A DNA stretch of 33,113 nt from MnTg04 sp036443455 (GTDB taxonomy: Bacteria > Pseudomonadota > Gammaproteobacteria > Steroidobacterales > MnTg04). The stretch lies in assembly GCA_036443455.1 (NCBI GenBank), contig JAZFYI010000163.1:1-33113 (forward strand), read 5' to 3'. This document shows positions 6,143 to 14,263 of the stretch, one piece after another. The notes beneath the pieces were generated by a model. The model made no database searches, had not been told where the DNA came from, and saw nothing but the letters and a program-made list of their open reading frames with translations. The position numbers were made by a program, and so were the translations under genes. Position 1 is the first letter of the stretch. Every line of letters starts with the position of its first letter.

Positions 6143-6796
6143 ATGAACAAGGCCGAAAAAGCGCTCAGCGATATCCCGGCAATCAACAACTTTCTACGTT
6201 ATTGCCGCATAAGGACCGTGCCGCAGAAAACCGTGGTTATACACGCAGGCGACCTGCCCGATATTCTTTATTACCTGGTCGATGGCTCGGTCGAGGTCAT
6301 GATCGAGGATGAAGACGGGAATGAAATGGTCCTGGCCTACCTGAACAAGGGCGAATTCTTCGGTGAAATGGGTCTGTTTTACGAACAGCCGACCCGCAGC
6401 GCGTGGGTGCGCACACGGGTCGAATGCGAACTGGCCGAGATGACCTATCCGAGGTTCCGCCAGATTGCCGCCGAATCGCCAGGGCTGATTTTCGAACTCG
6501 CCACCCAGTTGGCCAGCCGCCTCAACCGGACCAATCGCAAGCTCGGCGATCTCGCGTTTGTCGATGTCACCGGGCGGATCGCGCACGCGATCATGGATTT
6601 GTGCAACGAACCGGATGCGATGACGCATCCGGACGGGATGCAGATCAAGGTCAGCCGCCAGGAATTGAGCCGGCTGGTCGGTTGCTCGCGGGAAATGGCG
6701 GGCCGGGTGCTGAAGGTACTCGAGGAACAGGGCCTGGTAACGGCCAAGGGCAAGACCATCGTCGTTTTCAACGCCCGGCCGGGCGGCAATACCTGA
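6143..6796 (+). CDS. crp: cAMP receptor protein (CRP/Vfr)
   Basis: A 217-residue CRP/Vfr transcription factor. The N-terminal cyclic-nucleotide-binding domain contains GEFFGEMGLF (residues 70-79) with Arg85-Ser86 contacting the phosphate. The dimer helix follows, and then the DVTGRIAHAI and DAMTHPDGMQIKVSRQELSRLVGCSRE segments typical of true CRP and not of FNR. The recognition helix keeps Arg183, Glu184 and Arg188 (SREMAGR, where E. coli has SRETVGR), so a TGTGA-type site is expected. The ATG at 6143 has GGGG about eight bases upstream. It is divergent from speD and convergent with trpG, much as vfr lies between speD and trpGDC in Pseudomonas. Confidence 0.95.
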   Translation: MNKAEKALSDIPAINNFLRYCRIRTVPQKTVVIHAGDLPDILYYLVDGSVEVMIEDEDGNEMVLAYLNKGEFFGEMGLFYEQPTRSAWVRTRVECELAEMTYPRFRQIAAESPGLIFELATQLASRLNRTNRKLGDLAFVDVTGRIAHAIMDLCNEPDAMTHPDGMQIKVSRQELSRLVGCSREMAGRVLKVLEEQGLVTAKGKTIVVFNARPGGNT

Positions 6797-6853
6797 TAAC
6801 CGCAGCGCCTGATCGACAAGGGGTGATGGGCATCGCGCCGCTCCTGCATTTGC

Positions 6854-7462
6854 TCAGGCGCAGTGACGATTGCGGGCGTAACCTTCCAGCGACAGAAAAT
6901 TCCTTAGCAGGGCGTGACCATTGCGGGTCAATATGGACTCCGGGTGGAACTGCACGCCCTGGACCGGCAGTTCCCGATGACACAAGCCCATAATCTCATC
7001 GTTGACGCCATCGCCTCCCCGGGTCCAGGCGGAAACTTCAAGACACTCGGGCAGACTATCGGCATCGACGATCAACGAATGATAGCGGGCCGCATCCAGT
7101 GGCTGTTCGATACCCCGGTACAGATGGCGGCCATCGTGCCAGACCCTGGAGGGTTTGCCATGCATGATCGCGCGCGCATGTATCGTTTTACCGCCGAAGG
7201 CCTCGGCGATGCTCTGGTGACCCAGGCAAACACCCAGGATCGGTATTTCGCCGGCGAGTTCGCGCACCGCCTGCACCGAAATGCCTGCCTTTTCGGGCGT
7301 ACCTGGCCCCGGCGAAATCACCAGGTATGCGGGCGACCGGCGCCGGATACCGGCGACGCTTATTTTGTCGTTGCGATAAACCTGGACATCCTCACCCAGT
7401 TCCCCGAAGTACTGCACGAGGTTGTAAGTAAAGGAATCGTAGTTGTCGATCATCAACAACAC
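6854..7462 (-). CDS. trpG: anthranilate synthase component II (glutamine amidotransferase)
   Basis: A class I glutamine amidotransferase that feeds ammonia to TrpE for anthranilate, and in many bacteria also to PabB for folate. The 202-residue protein begins MLLMIDNYDSFTYNLVQYFGEL, the family signature. The catalytic triad is Cys79 (GVCLGHQ), His173 and Glu175 (QFHPES), and the oxyanion PGPGTP loop is at 51-56. The start is the GTG at 7460-7462, since relatives begin at MLLMIDNYDS; the longer frame is unrelated upstream sequence. It lies 19 bases after rpe. No trpD or trpC follows: the next gene is crp on the other strand, so it is separated from the usual trpGDC partners. Confidence 0.95.
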   Translation of the reverse strand: MLLMIDNYDSFTYNLVQYFGELGEDVQVYRNDKISVAGIRRRSPAYLVISPGPGTPEKAGISVQAVRELAGEIPILGVCLGHQSIAEAFGGKTIHARAIMHGKPSRVWHDGRHLYRGIEQPLDAARYHSLIVDADSLPECLEVSAWTRGGDGVNDEIMGLCHRELPVQGVQFHPESILTRNGHALLRNFLSLEGYARNRHCA

Positions 7463-7481
7463 GGATGAAATACCTGCCGGG

Positions 7482-8150
7482 TCAGGCGGCAGCAAGCTGC
7501 TCGCGCATGGCGGCAATCGTGGCCTGGTAATCGTCGGTGCCAAAAATAGCTGAGCCGGAAACGAAGGTGTCGGCACCGGCTGCGGCGATCTGCGCGATAT
7601 TGTCCACCTTGACGCCACCGTCTATCTCCAAGCGTATATCGAAGCCGCTGGCGTCAATTATTTCACGCGCCTTGCGCAACTTGTCCAGCGCCGACGGGAT
7701 AAAGCTCTGCCCGCCAAACCCCGGGTTGACCGACATGATCAGCACCATATCGATTTTATCCAGTGCATATTCGAGCCAGCTCAGCGGCGTCGCCGGGTTG
7801 AATACCAGCCCGGATTTGCAACCGAGACCACGGATGAGCTGCAGGCTGCGATCTACATGGGCGCTGGCCTCGGGGTGAAAAGTGATGTAATCCGCGCCGG
7901 CGCCGGCGAAGTCCGGGATGATGCGGTCCACCGGATCGACCATCAGATGCACGTCTATCGGCGCGGTTACGCCATGCTTGCGTAGCGCTTCGCAGATCAG
8001 CGGGCCGATGGTCAGGTTTGGCACGAAATGGTTGTCCATGACATCGAAGTGGACGATATCGGCGCCAGCCGCCAGCACTGCATCCACCTCCTCCCCGAGG
8101 CGGGCGAAATCGGCTGATAATATCGAAGGCGCAATCAGGTAATCTGACAT
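7482..8150 (-). CDS. rpe: ribulose-phosphate 3-epimerase
   Basis: Rpe interconverts ribulose 5-phosphate and xylulose 5-phosphate in the pentose phosphate pathway. The 222-residue TIM barrel starts MSDYLIAPSILSADFARL. It carries the metal-ligand segment HFDVMDNHFVPNLTIGP (residues 34-50), the VHLMV strand, the MSVNPGFGGQSFIP phosphate loop and the LEIDGGV and GSAIFG motifs near the end. The ATG at 8148-8150 has AGGA upstream on the minus strand. It is followed by trpG after 19 bases, a pairing common in gammaproteobacteria (rpe, gph, trpE, trpG), here without gph and trpE between them. Confidence 0.97.
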   Translation of the reverse strand: MSDYLIAPSILSADFARLGEEVDAVLAAGADIVHFDVMDNHFVPNLTIGPLICEALRKHGVTAPIDVHLMVDPVDRIIPDFAGAGADYITFHPEASAHVDRSLQLIRGLGCKSGLVFNPATPLSWLEYALDKIDMVLIMSVNPGFGGQSFIPSALDKLRKAREIIDASGFDIRLEIDGGVKVDNIAQIAAAGADTFVSGSAIFGTDDYQATIAAMREQLAAA

Positions 8151-8246
8151 GGTGAGTCCTGTCGAATTCGTGTGCGAAAAACTGGCGGCCACAGTACACC
8201 ACAAAGACCGTCAGAAAAACCACGGGCTCGCGATCTCCGTTTTTCT

Positions 8247-9041
8247 TTACCTCAACCCGCGGGTTTTCTTGATCAGGTCGTATGCGGCCCGGATTTCCCG
8301 AACCTTGACCTTGGCCTCCTCCATCATCGCTTCGGGCAGGCCCTTGGCCACGAGTTTGTCCGGGTGGTGCTGGTTCATCAGGCGCCGATAGGCAGTCTTG
8401 AAGTCGCGGTCGCTGGCATTCTTCGCCACACCCAGCACCTTGTAGGAGCGCGCCAGTTCGTCCTCCGGGGACCTGGCGCCCGTGGACCCGCCCATATGCA
8501 ATCGAACCAGTTCCTCGATCTGCGCGAGTTCCGCGCGGCTCAGGCCCAGTTCCTGGCAGATCATCCACAGAATTTCCCGCTCGCGCGGGTGCATGCCGGT
8601 ACCGATCATGGCCGCCTGGACCTGCAACTCGACGAAAGCCCGCGTCAATCCCGCGTGAAAATGACTGAACTGGCGAAACCTGCGTAAACACTCGCCTAAC
8701 GGGAAATCCGGCCGCTTGCCCTCGGTGAACCAGGCGATCGCCTGCGTGACCTGCTCCGGGGTCATGCGCATCTGGCGCATCACGTTGCGGGCGGTGTGAA
8801 TTTCCTGCTCGGAAACCTGGCCATCGGCCTTGGCCATGTGCCCCATCACCTGAAATGTCGTACGTACAAAGGTTTCGCGGGCCCGCTGCGGATTGAGCCC
8901 GCCCAGGTTGATGCCCCCGGTGCGCACGAATCCCTTGTCGAACTGGTGACCCAGGAAAACCCCGATCACAAGGCCGAGGGGTCCGCCGAATATCAGGCCA
9001 ATAAAGGCACCGATCAGCTTGCCGATAAATGCATCCGGCAT
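8247..9041 (-). CDS. djlA: DjlA-type membrane-anchored J-domain co-chaperone
   Basis: A 264-residue DjlA (E. coli 271). A glycine-rich membrane segment at the N-terminus (residues 7-32, with GGPLGLVIGVFLGHQFDK) is followed by a TerB-like helical domain (about 55-180). A C-terminal J domain (about 198-264) has its HPD motif at 226-228, which stimulates DnaK ATPase activity. The glycine-rich anchor is the dimerising transmembrane domain typical of DjlA, placing the J domain in the cytosol. The ATG at 9039-9041 puts the membrane segment at the extreme N-terminus as in the family; an ATG at 9074 would add 11 residues. rpe follows after 96 bases. Confidence 0.93.
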   Translation of the reverse strand: MPDAFIGKLIGAFIGLIFGGPLGLVIGVFLGHQFDKGFVRTGGINLGGLNPQRARETFVRTTFQVMGHMAKADGQVSEQEIHTARNVMRQMRMTPEQVTQAIAWFTEGKRPDFPLGECLRRFRQFSHFHAGLTRAFVELQVQAAMIGTGMHPREREILWMICQELGLSRAELAQIEELVRLHMGGSTGARSPEDELARSYKVLGVAKNASDRDFKTAYRRLMNQHHPDKLVAKGLPEAMMEEAKVKVREIRAAYDLIKKTRGLR

Positions 9042-9158
9042 CAGCGGCGCCCGTGCGCCGGTAGCCCGCATTTTGACCACATTCCACTTGACCGTAACAC
9101 TCGATGGCTGAGAAAATTCGTCGCTTCCATTGCCCGACTTTAACCCAAGGCCAAATAG

Positions 9159-9689
9159 ATGGTAAGCAAAGACAACAGTCAACCCGCGTCCGGTGACCGT
9201 CAATCGGTACTCCGAGAAGTGATCAGCAAGGCGCTGGTTTTTGGTGAAAAGAGTGCAAAAAACGTACCCCCGGAAATCTTCGAAGACCTGGTCATGCACG
9301 ATTATTTTCTGTTTTTCATATATGGCGCGGTGGATGCCCTCGGTGATGACGAACGCCTGGACGAGAAACTGACCGCCGCCGAAAAACAGGCGACCATGGC
9401 GGAGGCGATGGCAGCATTCGGCACGGCGACCGGAGAACAGATCGTGGCCACCGTGAAGCTGCTTGAGCGCGCCGCCGACGATGCGGCGCTGGCCATCAAA
9501 AGCGCTGGCCGGGAGGCGGCGACCGACTGGGCCCGGGGAGAAAATGACCAGGCGACCGAACGATTCGTCGCCTTGCTGGAAGACCCCGCCAATTTTCCGC
9601 GCGAGGTCGAGCAGGTTTTGAAACCGCTGGAGGACGAGGCCGAAAACAGCCCGCCTGCCGGCAGCGACGACTTCGATATCATCAAGTAA
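9159..9689 (+). CDS. hypothetical helical protein
   Basis: A 176-residue protein that I do not recognise. It is acidic (tail EDEAENSPPAGSDDFD) and appears almost wholly alpha-helical, with repeated Ala/Glu-rich segments from residue 60 to 150. There is no signal peptide, and the only hydrophobic patch is DYFLFFIYGAVDAL near residue 50, too short and interrupted for a sure membrane helix. It starts ATG at 9159, divergent from djlA, and ends 18 bases before purC, so it probably shares the purC transcript. GC content and codon use look like its neighbours. It is likely real given the spacing and the lack of a competing frame. Confidence 0.7.
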   Translation: MVSKDNSQPASGDRQSVLREVISKALVFGEKSAKNVPPEIFEDLVMHDYFLFFIYGAVDALGDDERLDEKLTAAEKQATMAEAMAAFGTATGEQIVATVKLLERAADDAALAIKSAGREAATDWARGENDQATERFVALLEDPANFPREVEQVLKPLEDEAENSPPAGSDDFDIIK

Positions 9690-9707
9690 TTTTCCCCGGA
9701 TATAGTT

Positions 9708-10613
9708 ATGAGCGCTGCACTGACGCCCCCCGAAGCCTTGTTCGAATCGAATTTGCCCAGCCTGCAAAAGATCGGCAGCGGGAAGGTTCGCGATCTGTAC
9801 GCGATCGACGACCAGCACATGCTGATCGTGACCTCGGATCGTCTGTCGGCGTTCGATGTCGTGCTACCGGACCCGATCCCCGGCAAGGGACGCGTCCTGA
9901 CCGCGATTTCGAATTTCTGGTTTACAAAAACCCGCCATATCATCGCCAACCACATCGCCGATCTCCCGCTTAGCGAAGTCCTGCCGGACCCTGTTGAGCG
10001 CAGCCAGGTCGAGGGCCGGGCCATGGTTGTCAAAAAGCTCAAGGCGCTGCCGATCGAGGCGGTCGTGCGTGGCTATTTGATCGGTTCGGGCTGGAAGGAT
10101 TACCAGGCGACTGGCGCGGTTTGCGGCATCGAACTCGCGGCGGGTCTGCAATTGGCGGATCGATTGCCCGAACCGATTTACACACCGGCCACCAAGGCGG
10201 ATATCGGCGAGCACGACGAGAATATTTCCTATGAGAAAACGGTGGAGTTGCTGGGCGAGGATATCGCCGCCCAGGCTCGCGATACTGCGCTGGCGTTGTA
10301 CCGTTTCGCCGCTGAATATGCGCTGGAACGCGGCATCATCATCGCGGATACCAAATTCGAGTTTGGTCTCGATGAAAACCAGCGGATGATCCTGATCGAT
10401 GAAGCGCTGACCCCCGACTCATCGCGTTTCTGGCCGGCGGGCAGTTATCGTCCGGGCATCTCTCCGCAGAGCTTTGACAAGCAATTCGTGCGCGACTACC
10501 TGGAAACGCTGGACTGGGACAAGACCCCGCCGGGTCCATCGCTGCCCGAGGATATCGTTCGCCGCAGCAGCGAAAAGTATGCCGAAGCGCTGGACAGGCT
10601 GACTGTTGACTGA
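9708..10613 (+). CDS. purC: SAICAR synthase (phosphoribosylaminoimidazole-succinocarboxamide synthase)
   Basis: PurC joins aspartate to CAIR using ATP in purine synthesis. The protein has 301 residues, the longer form resembling yeast Ade1 and not the 237-residue E. coli type. Signatures are KIGSGKVRDLYAIDD (residues 21-35), SDRLSAFDVVLPDPIPGKG (43-61), the VVRGYLIGSGWKDY core, DTKFEFGLDE and the LIDEALTPDSSRFWP motif, which binds substrate and metal. The start at 9708 (MSAALTPPEAL) agrees with relatives. It lies 18 bases after the unknown gene and 12 before yihY. purE, which makes the substrate CAIR, is about 9 kb downstream in a separate unit. Confidence 0.97.
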   Translation: MSAALTPPEALFESNLPSLQKIGSGKVRDLYAIDDQHMLIVTSDRLSAFDVVLPDPIPGKGRVLTAISNFWFTKTRHIIANHIADLPLSEVLPDPVERSQVEGRAMVVKKLKALPIEAVVRGYLIGSGWKDYQATGAVCGIELAAGLQLADRLPEPIYTPATKADIGEHDENISYEKTVELLGEDIAAQARDTALALYRFAAEYALERGIIIADTKFEFGLDENQRMILIDEALTPDSSRFWPAGSYRPGISPQSFDKQFVRDYLETLDWDKTPPGPSLPEDIVRRSSEKYAEALDRLTVD

Positions 10614-10625
10614 CCGGCAAACCAG

Positions 10626-11918
10626 ATGATCGAACGCCTAAAAAATCTCGCGAGCGAAGCACTGTGGAATCCCGCGATCGACAAATCGACAGCCATCGAG
10701 CATCGGCTGCTGAGATTACTGCGTCTTCCCTTTGCCCTGGCACGCGACATGGCGGGTGGTGCGCTCAGCCTGCGCGCGATGAGCCTGGTCTATACGACCA
10801 TGCTGTCCATCGTGCCGCTGCTGGCGTTCAGTTTTTCCGTGCTCAAGGGTCTGGGCGTACACAGGAAACTCGAACCCCTGCTGTTCAAATTTTTCGAGCC
10901 GTTGGGTGAACGTGGCGCCGAGCTTACCGGGCAGGTAATCGGCTTTGTCGACAACGTGAAAGGCAGTGTGCTCGGCAGCGTCGGCCTGCTGTTCCTGATC
11001 TGGATCGTTTTTTCCATGGTGCAGAAGGTCGAGGCCAGTTTTAACTATGTCTGGCAAGTCGAAAAGCCACGCAGCCTGGCCCGCCGGTTCAGCGAATACA
11101 TCAGTGTGATTTTGATCGGACCGGTAATCATGGTGTTCGCACTTGGCATGATCGCTTCGATAAACAACACGGCACTGGTTCAGAAACTGGCCGCGATCGA
11201 ACCCTTTGGCAGCACCTTGATACTGGCGGGCAACCTGGCGCCTTATGTGCTCATCGTCCTGTTGTTCAGTTTCGTTTATGCGTTCGTGCCAAACACCTCG
11301 GTAAGAATTCGCGCGGCCCTCGGTGGCGGGTTGATTGCCGGGATACTCTGGGCATTCACCGGTGCGGTATTCGCATCGTTTGTCGCCAGTTCGAGTTCGC
11401 GCGCCGCCATTTACTCCGGGTTTGCCATTGTCCTCGTGGCGCTGATCTGGCTTTACCTGAGCTGGCTGATCCTGCTGCTGGGCGCCCAGATCTCGTTTTA
11501 CATCCAGCGACCCGAGTACATGCGCCACGGCAGGCGGCAGATCGCGCCCGTCGGTCAGTTGCGCGAAGGCCTCGCGCTGTCGGTGATGATCAATGTCGCC
11601 CAGTCCTTTCGGGATAACGCCTTGCAGTGGTCGGTAAATGCGCTGGCGGCAAGCCTGGGCGTACCCGCCACCGCGCTGAGCCCGGTCGTCGACCGTTTGC
11701 TGGCCAGCGGTATGCTGGCGATTACCGAGGATGAAAAGCTGCTGCCAGGACGCGAAATCAACCGCATCCGGATTGGAGATATACTCTCGGCGATTCGCGA
11801 GAACCGTGATATTCCAGGCCTCGAATGGGAAACGAAAGTCAGCGCGCTGACCGCCAGGGTAAATGACGCCATATCCGGCGCGACCGGAGACACGACACTG
11901 GCGGATATGCTGGATTGA
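10626..11918 (+). CDS. yihY: YihY/BrkB family inner-membrane protein with C-terminal extension
   Basis: An integral membrane protein of the YihY (BrkB, once mis-called RNase BN) family, 430 residues. About six transmembrane segments lie between residues 50 and 295: near LVYTTMLSIVPLLAFSFSV, VLGSVGLLFLIWIVF, ISVILIGPVIMVFALGMI, LAPYVLIVLLFSFVYAF, GGGLIAGILWAFTGAVFA and FAIVLVALIWLYLSWLILLLGA. The remaining 130 residues are soluble and look like a winged-helix-type domain (NALAASLGVPATALSPVVDRLLASGML), a known extension in longer family members but absent from the 290-residue E. coli protein. The function is not established. It ends directly against the stop codon of pmbA. Confidence 0.9.
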   Translation: MIERLKNLASEALWNPAIDKSTAIEHRLLRLLRLPFALARDMAGGALSLRAMSLVYTTMLSIVPLLAFSFSVLKGLGVHRKLEPLLFKFFEPLGERGAELTGQVIGFVDNVKGSVLGSVGLLFLIWIVFSMVQKVEASFNYVWQVEKPRSLARRFSEYISVILIGPVIMVFALGMIASINNTALVQKLAAIEPFGSTLILAGNLAPYVLIVLLFSFVYAFVPNTSVRIRAALGGGLIAGILWAFTGAVFASFVASSSSRAAIYSGFAIVLVALIWLYLSWLILLLGAQISFYIQRPEYMRHGRRQIAPVGQLREGLALSVMINVAQSFRDNALQWSVNALAASLGVPATALSPVVDRLLASGMLAITEDEKLLPGREINRIRIGDILSAIRENRDIPGLEWETKVSALTARVNDAISGATGDTTLADMLD

Positions 11919-13268
11919 CTAATGTCCCGCTATCGTCATCTCGCGCAGCAACAATGACGGCGTGCGAATCCCGGAGCGCACATCGAGATCATCGGCAACC
12001 GCGATAATGCCGGTCAGCATGTCGGCAAGATTGCCGGCGATCGTGATTTCATGGACCGGGTACTGGATTTCCCCTTTCTCCACCCAGAAACCGGCGGCGC
12101 CACGCGAATAATCACCGGTCAGGATATTGACGCCCTGACCGATCAGCTCGGTCAGCAGCAGGCCGCTGCCCATGCGCTCCATCAGTTCCTGCGGGCTTGC
12201 CTGGCCGGGTTCGAGTTCCAGGTTGTGCACTCCACCGCCGTTCGCGGTCGTCGCCATGCCGAGCTTGCGGGCCGTGTAACTGTTCAGCACGTAGCCTTGT
12301 AAAACACCGTCATCGACCAGGTCGCGATCCGCGGTTGCCACGCCTTCGCTGTCGAATGCCGTACTGCCAACCGCCTTTTTCAGATGCGGCCTTTCATAAA
12401 CATTGATCCCGGTCGCCAGCACTTGCCGGCCAATCGCATCGCACAAATAGGATGCCTTGCGATATTGCGCGGTTCCCCGAACCGCAGCGACCAGGTGACC
12501 GAGCAGACTGCGCGCGAGCTCGGCCGGAAACAGCACCTGCGCCTCACGCGTATCCAGCTTCCTCGAACCCAGGCGGGCCAGCGCTCGCTGCGCCGCTTTT
12601 TCGCCCAGTGCCTCGAGATCCATCAACTCGGCCGCGTCGCGCGCGCTCGTGTACCAGTAGTCTCTTTGCATTTCCTCGCCCTGTTTGGCGACGACGACGC
12701 AACTGGCGCTGTGACTGGTGCCACGTTTAACTCCCATAAAACCGTGGCTGTTGCCATAAACCGTGACCCCCTCACTACTCGACACGGCGGCGCCTTCGGA
12801 ATTTTCGATGCGCCGATCGGCCGTCAATGCGGCCGCTTCGCAGCGCGTCGCCAGGTCTATCGCCTGGGTCGCGGGAAGATCCCATGGGTGATACAAATCG
12901 AGGTCCGGAAACTCGGCGACCATCAGTGCGGCATCGGCAAGACCGGCATATGGATCCGAGGCTGTGAAGCGTGCAATCGAGCAGGCCTTGCGCACGGTAT
13001 CGGCGATGGCTTCGGCACCGAGATCGGTGGTGCTCGCCGAGCCTTTTTGCTGACCGAAAAAGACCGTAATGCCAAGACAGCGGTCGCGCTGGGACTCCAG
13101 CGTTTCAACCTCGCCCATGCGAACCGTCACGGACAATCCCGACGAAAGGCTGGCGCTTGCCTCGGCCTGGCTGGCGCCCTCTTTTTGAGCCTGCAGCAAA
13201 CAGCCGGCAACCAGGTCCTGTAAATCCTGCACCTTCAGTTCCCTGGCGAGCTGCTGTGGCTGAGCCAT
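11919..13268 (-). CDS. pmbA: TldE/PmbA, subunit of the TldD-TldE metalloprotease
   Basis: PmbA (TldE) is the non-catalytic partner in the TldD/TldE heterodimer, which processes small peptides (microcin B17 maturation, CcdA degradation in E. coli). It has 449 residues, as expected. It shows the PmbA/TldE pattern ESQRDRCLGITVFFGQQKGSAST near residue 80, NSEGAAVSSSEG near 157, and the C-terminal TATTANGGGVHNLELEPG and VNILTGDYSRGAAGFWVEKG segments. It lacks the HExxH motif, as expected for TldE. The stop codon abuts the yihY stop with no base between. It is divergent from the cyanophycin genes with a 150-base gap. The usual divergent neighbour darP/yjgA is now about 5.5 kb away. Confidence 0.96.
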   Translation of the reverse strand: MAQPQQLARELKVQDLQDLVAGCLLQAQKEGASQAEASASLSSGLSVTVRMGEVETLESQRDRCLGITVFFGQQKGSASTTDLGAEAIADTVRKACSIARFTASDPYAGLADAALMVAEFPDLDLYHPWDLPATQAIDLATRCEAAALTADRRIENSEGAAVSSSEGVTVYGNSHGFMGVKRGTSHSASCVVVAKQGEEMQRDYWYTSARDAAELMDLEALGEKAAQRALARLGSRKLDTREAQVLFPAELARSLLGHLVAAVRGTAQYRKASYLCDAIGRQVLATGINVYERPHLKKAVGSTAFDSEGVATADRDLVDDGVLQGYVLNSYTARKLGMATTANGGGVHNLELEPGQASPQELMERMGSGLLLTELIGQGVNILTGDYSRGAAGFWVEKGEIQYPVHEITIAGNLADMLTGIIAVADDLDVRSGIRTPSLLLREMTIAGH

Positions 13269-13380
13269 TGACTTTCCCCATGCAAAAAAGCGAACGAGGG
13301 GCGGATTCTAACCGCCCACCGTGTTCCTGCACAGCCGGACCATTTCCATCGCAAAGGAGCCGAGTTTATTTTGGCCGCCA

Positions 13381-13389
13381 TGATAGAAT
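13381..13389 (+). promoter_or_regulatory. extended -10 promoter of the cyanophycin operon
   Basis: TGATAGAAT is an extended -10 with hexamer TAGAAT at 13384-13389. The expected start of transcription is near 13396, giving a leader of about 23 bases that contains a strong AGGGAG ribosome binding site (13407-13412), six bases before the cphB GTG. No recognisable -35 lies 16-18 bases upstream. Confidence 0.45.
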
Positions 13390-13418
13390 AGCCGGCTAAT
13401 TTTTGAGGGAGAAGCAGC

Positions 13419-14237
13419 GTGTGCCCTGCACAAGTGGAAAAAGACTGTCAGCGGGGATTTATCGTTCTCATTGGCGGCGGTGAAGATCAACTCAGGGACC
13501 GCGAAATACTGAGCCGCTATCTTGAGATGTGCGGTGGTTCGAACGCGCATATCGTCGTCATACCGACCGCCTCGGAGCTGGACGACACCGGCGCGCGCTA
13601 CCAGGACTTGTTCAGGGAACTGGGTGCGGGCGAGGTCGGCATCCTGCACTGTGACGATCGCAACGAATGCAACAGCCAGGACTTTGTCGATCTTCTGGAC
13701 AGGGCCGATGGCATATTCATGACCGGCGGCAACCAGTTGCGCCTGTCCACCACGCTGGGTGGAACCCGGGTCGCGCAGCAGATACGACGGCGCAATGCCG
13801 CGGGCATGCATGTCGCGGGCACATCCGCCGGCGCCGCCTTCGTCCCCGAACATATGATCGCCGGCGGCCACGAAGGATCGACCCCATCGCCCGACATGGT
13901 GACGCTCGCGCCCGGCCTGGGCCTGACCAACCGGCTCATCATCGACCAGCATTTTCGCGAGCGCGAGCGCCTTGGCCGGTTGCTGACCGCGCTGGCATTC
14001 AATCCTTTCGCCATCGGTATCGGCCTGGACGAGGACACGGCCGCGTTTATCGGCCCCGACGACATCATGGAAGTCGCCGGCAGCGGTGGAATCACCGTGA
14101 TCGACCCCAGCGAGCTGGAGTTTTCGTCGATGGATTCGGCCAGGCGGGACCAGCCGGTCAGCCTGATCGGCATCAGAATGCATATACTGGTCGCCGGCGG
14201 CACCTACGACATCGCGACCCGGAAGGCGCGTCCGTAA
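13419..14237 (+). CDS. cphB: cyanophycinase
   Basis: CphB is a serine exopeptidase of the peptidase S51 family that cuts cyanophycin into beta-Asp-Arg dipeptides. The 272-residue protein has no signal peptide, so it is the intracellular type. The nucleophile Ser136 lies in GTSAGAA. His178 (DQHF) and Glu205 (LDEDTAAF) complete the triad at spacings matching Synechocystis CphB, and Gln106 in TGGNQL is the expected substrate-pocket residue. The start is the GTG at 13419, with AGGGAG six bases upstream. It heads an operon with the two synthetase genes: cphA begins 26 bases after it. No isoaspartyl dipeptidase is in the window, so dipeptide cleavage must be encoded elsewhere. Confidence 0.95.
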   Translation: MCPAQVEKDCQRGFIVLIGGGEDQLRDREILSRYLEMCGGSNAHIVVIPTASELDDTGARYQDLFRELGAGEVGILHCDDRNECNSQDFVDLLDRADGIFMTGGNQLRLSTTLGGTRVAQQIRRRNAAGMHVAGTSAGAAFVPEHMIAGGHEGSTPSPDMVTLAPGLGLTNRLIIDQHFRERERLGRLLTALAFNPFAIGIGLDEDTAAFIGPDDIMEVAGSGGITVIDPSELEFSSMDSARRDQPVSLIGIRMHILVAGGTYDIATRKARP

Positions 14238-14263
14238 GCAAGTCCAGAAACGGAGACCCGTTG

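Noticed and set aside
7756..9087. A 443-codon minus-strand frame overlapping djlA and rpe
   Set aside because: It is on the same strand but in another frame of two clear genes, with Gly/Arg-rich random composition.
13667..14263. Upstream extension of cphA over cphB
   Set aside because: The frame stays open across cphB, but the CphA family starts at MKILST (14264) with a ribosome binding site directly before it; the upstream part has random composition.
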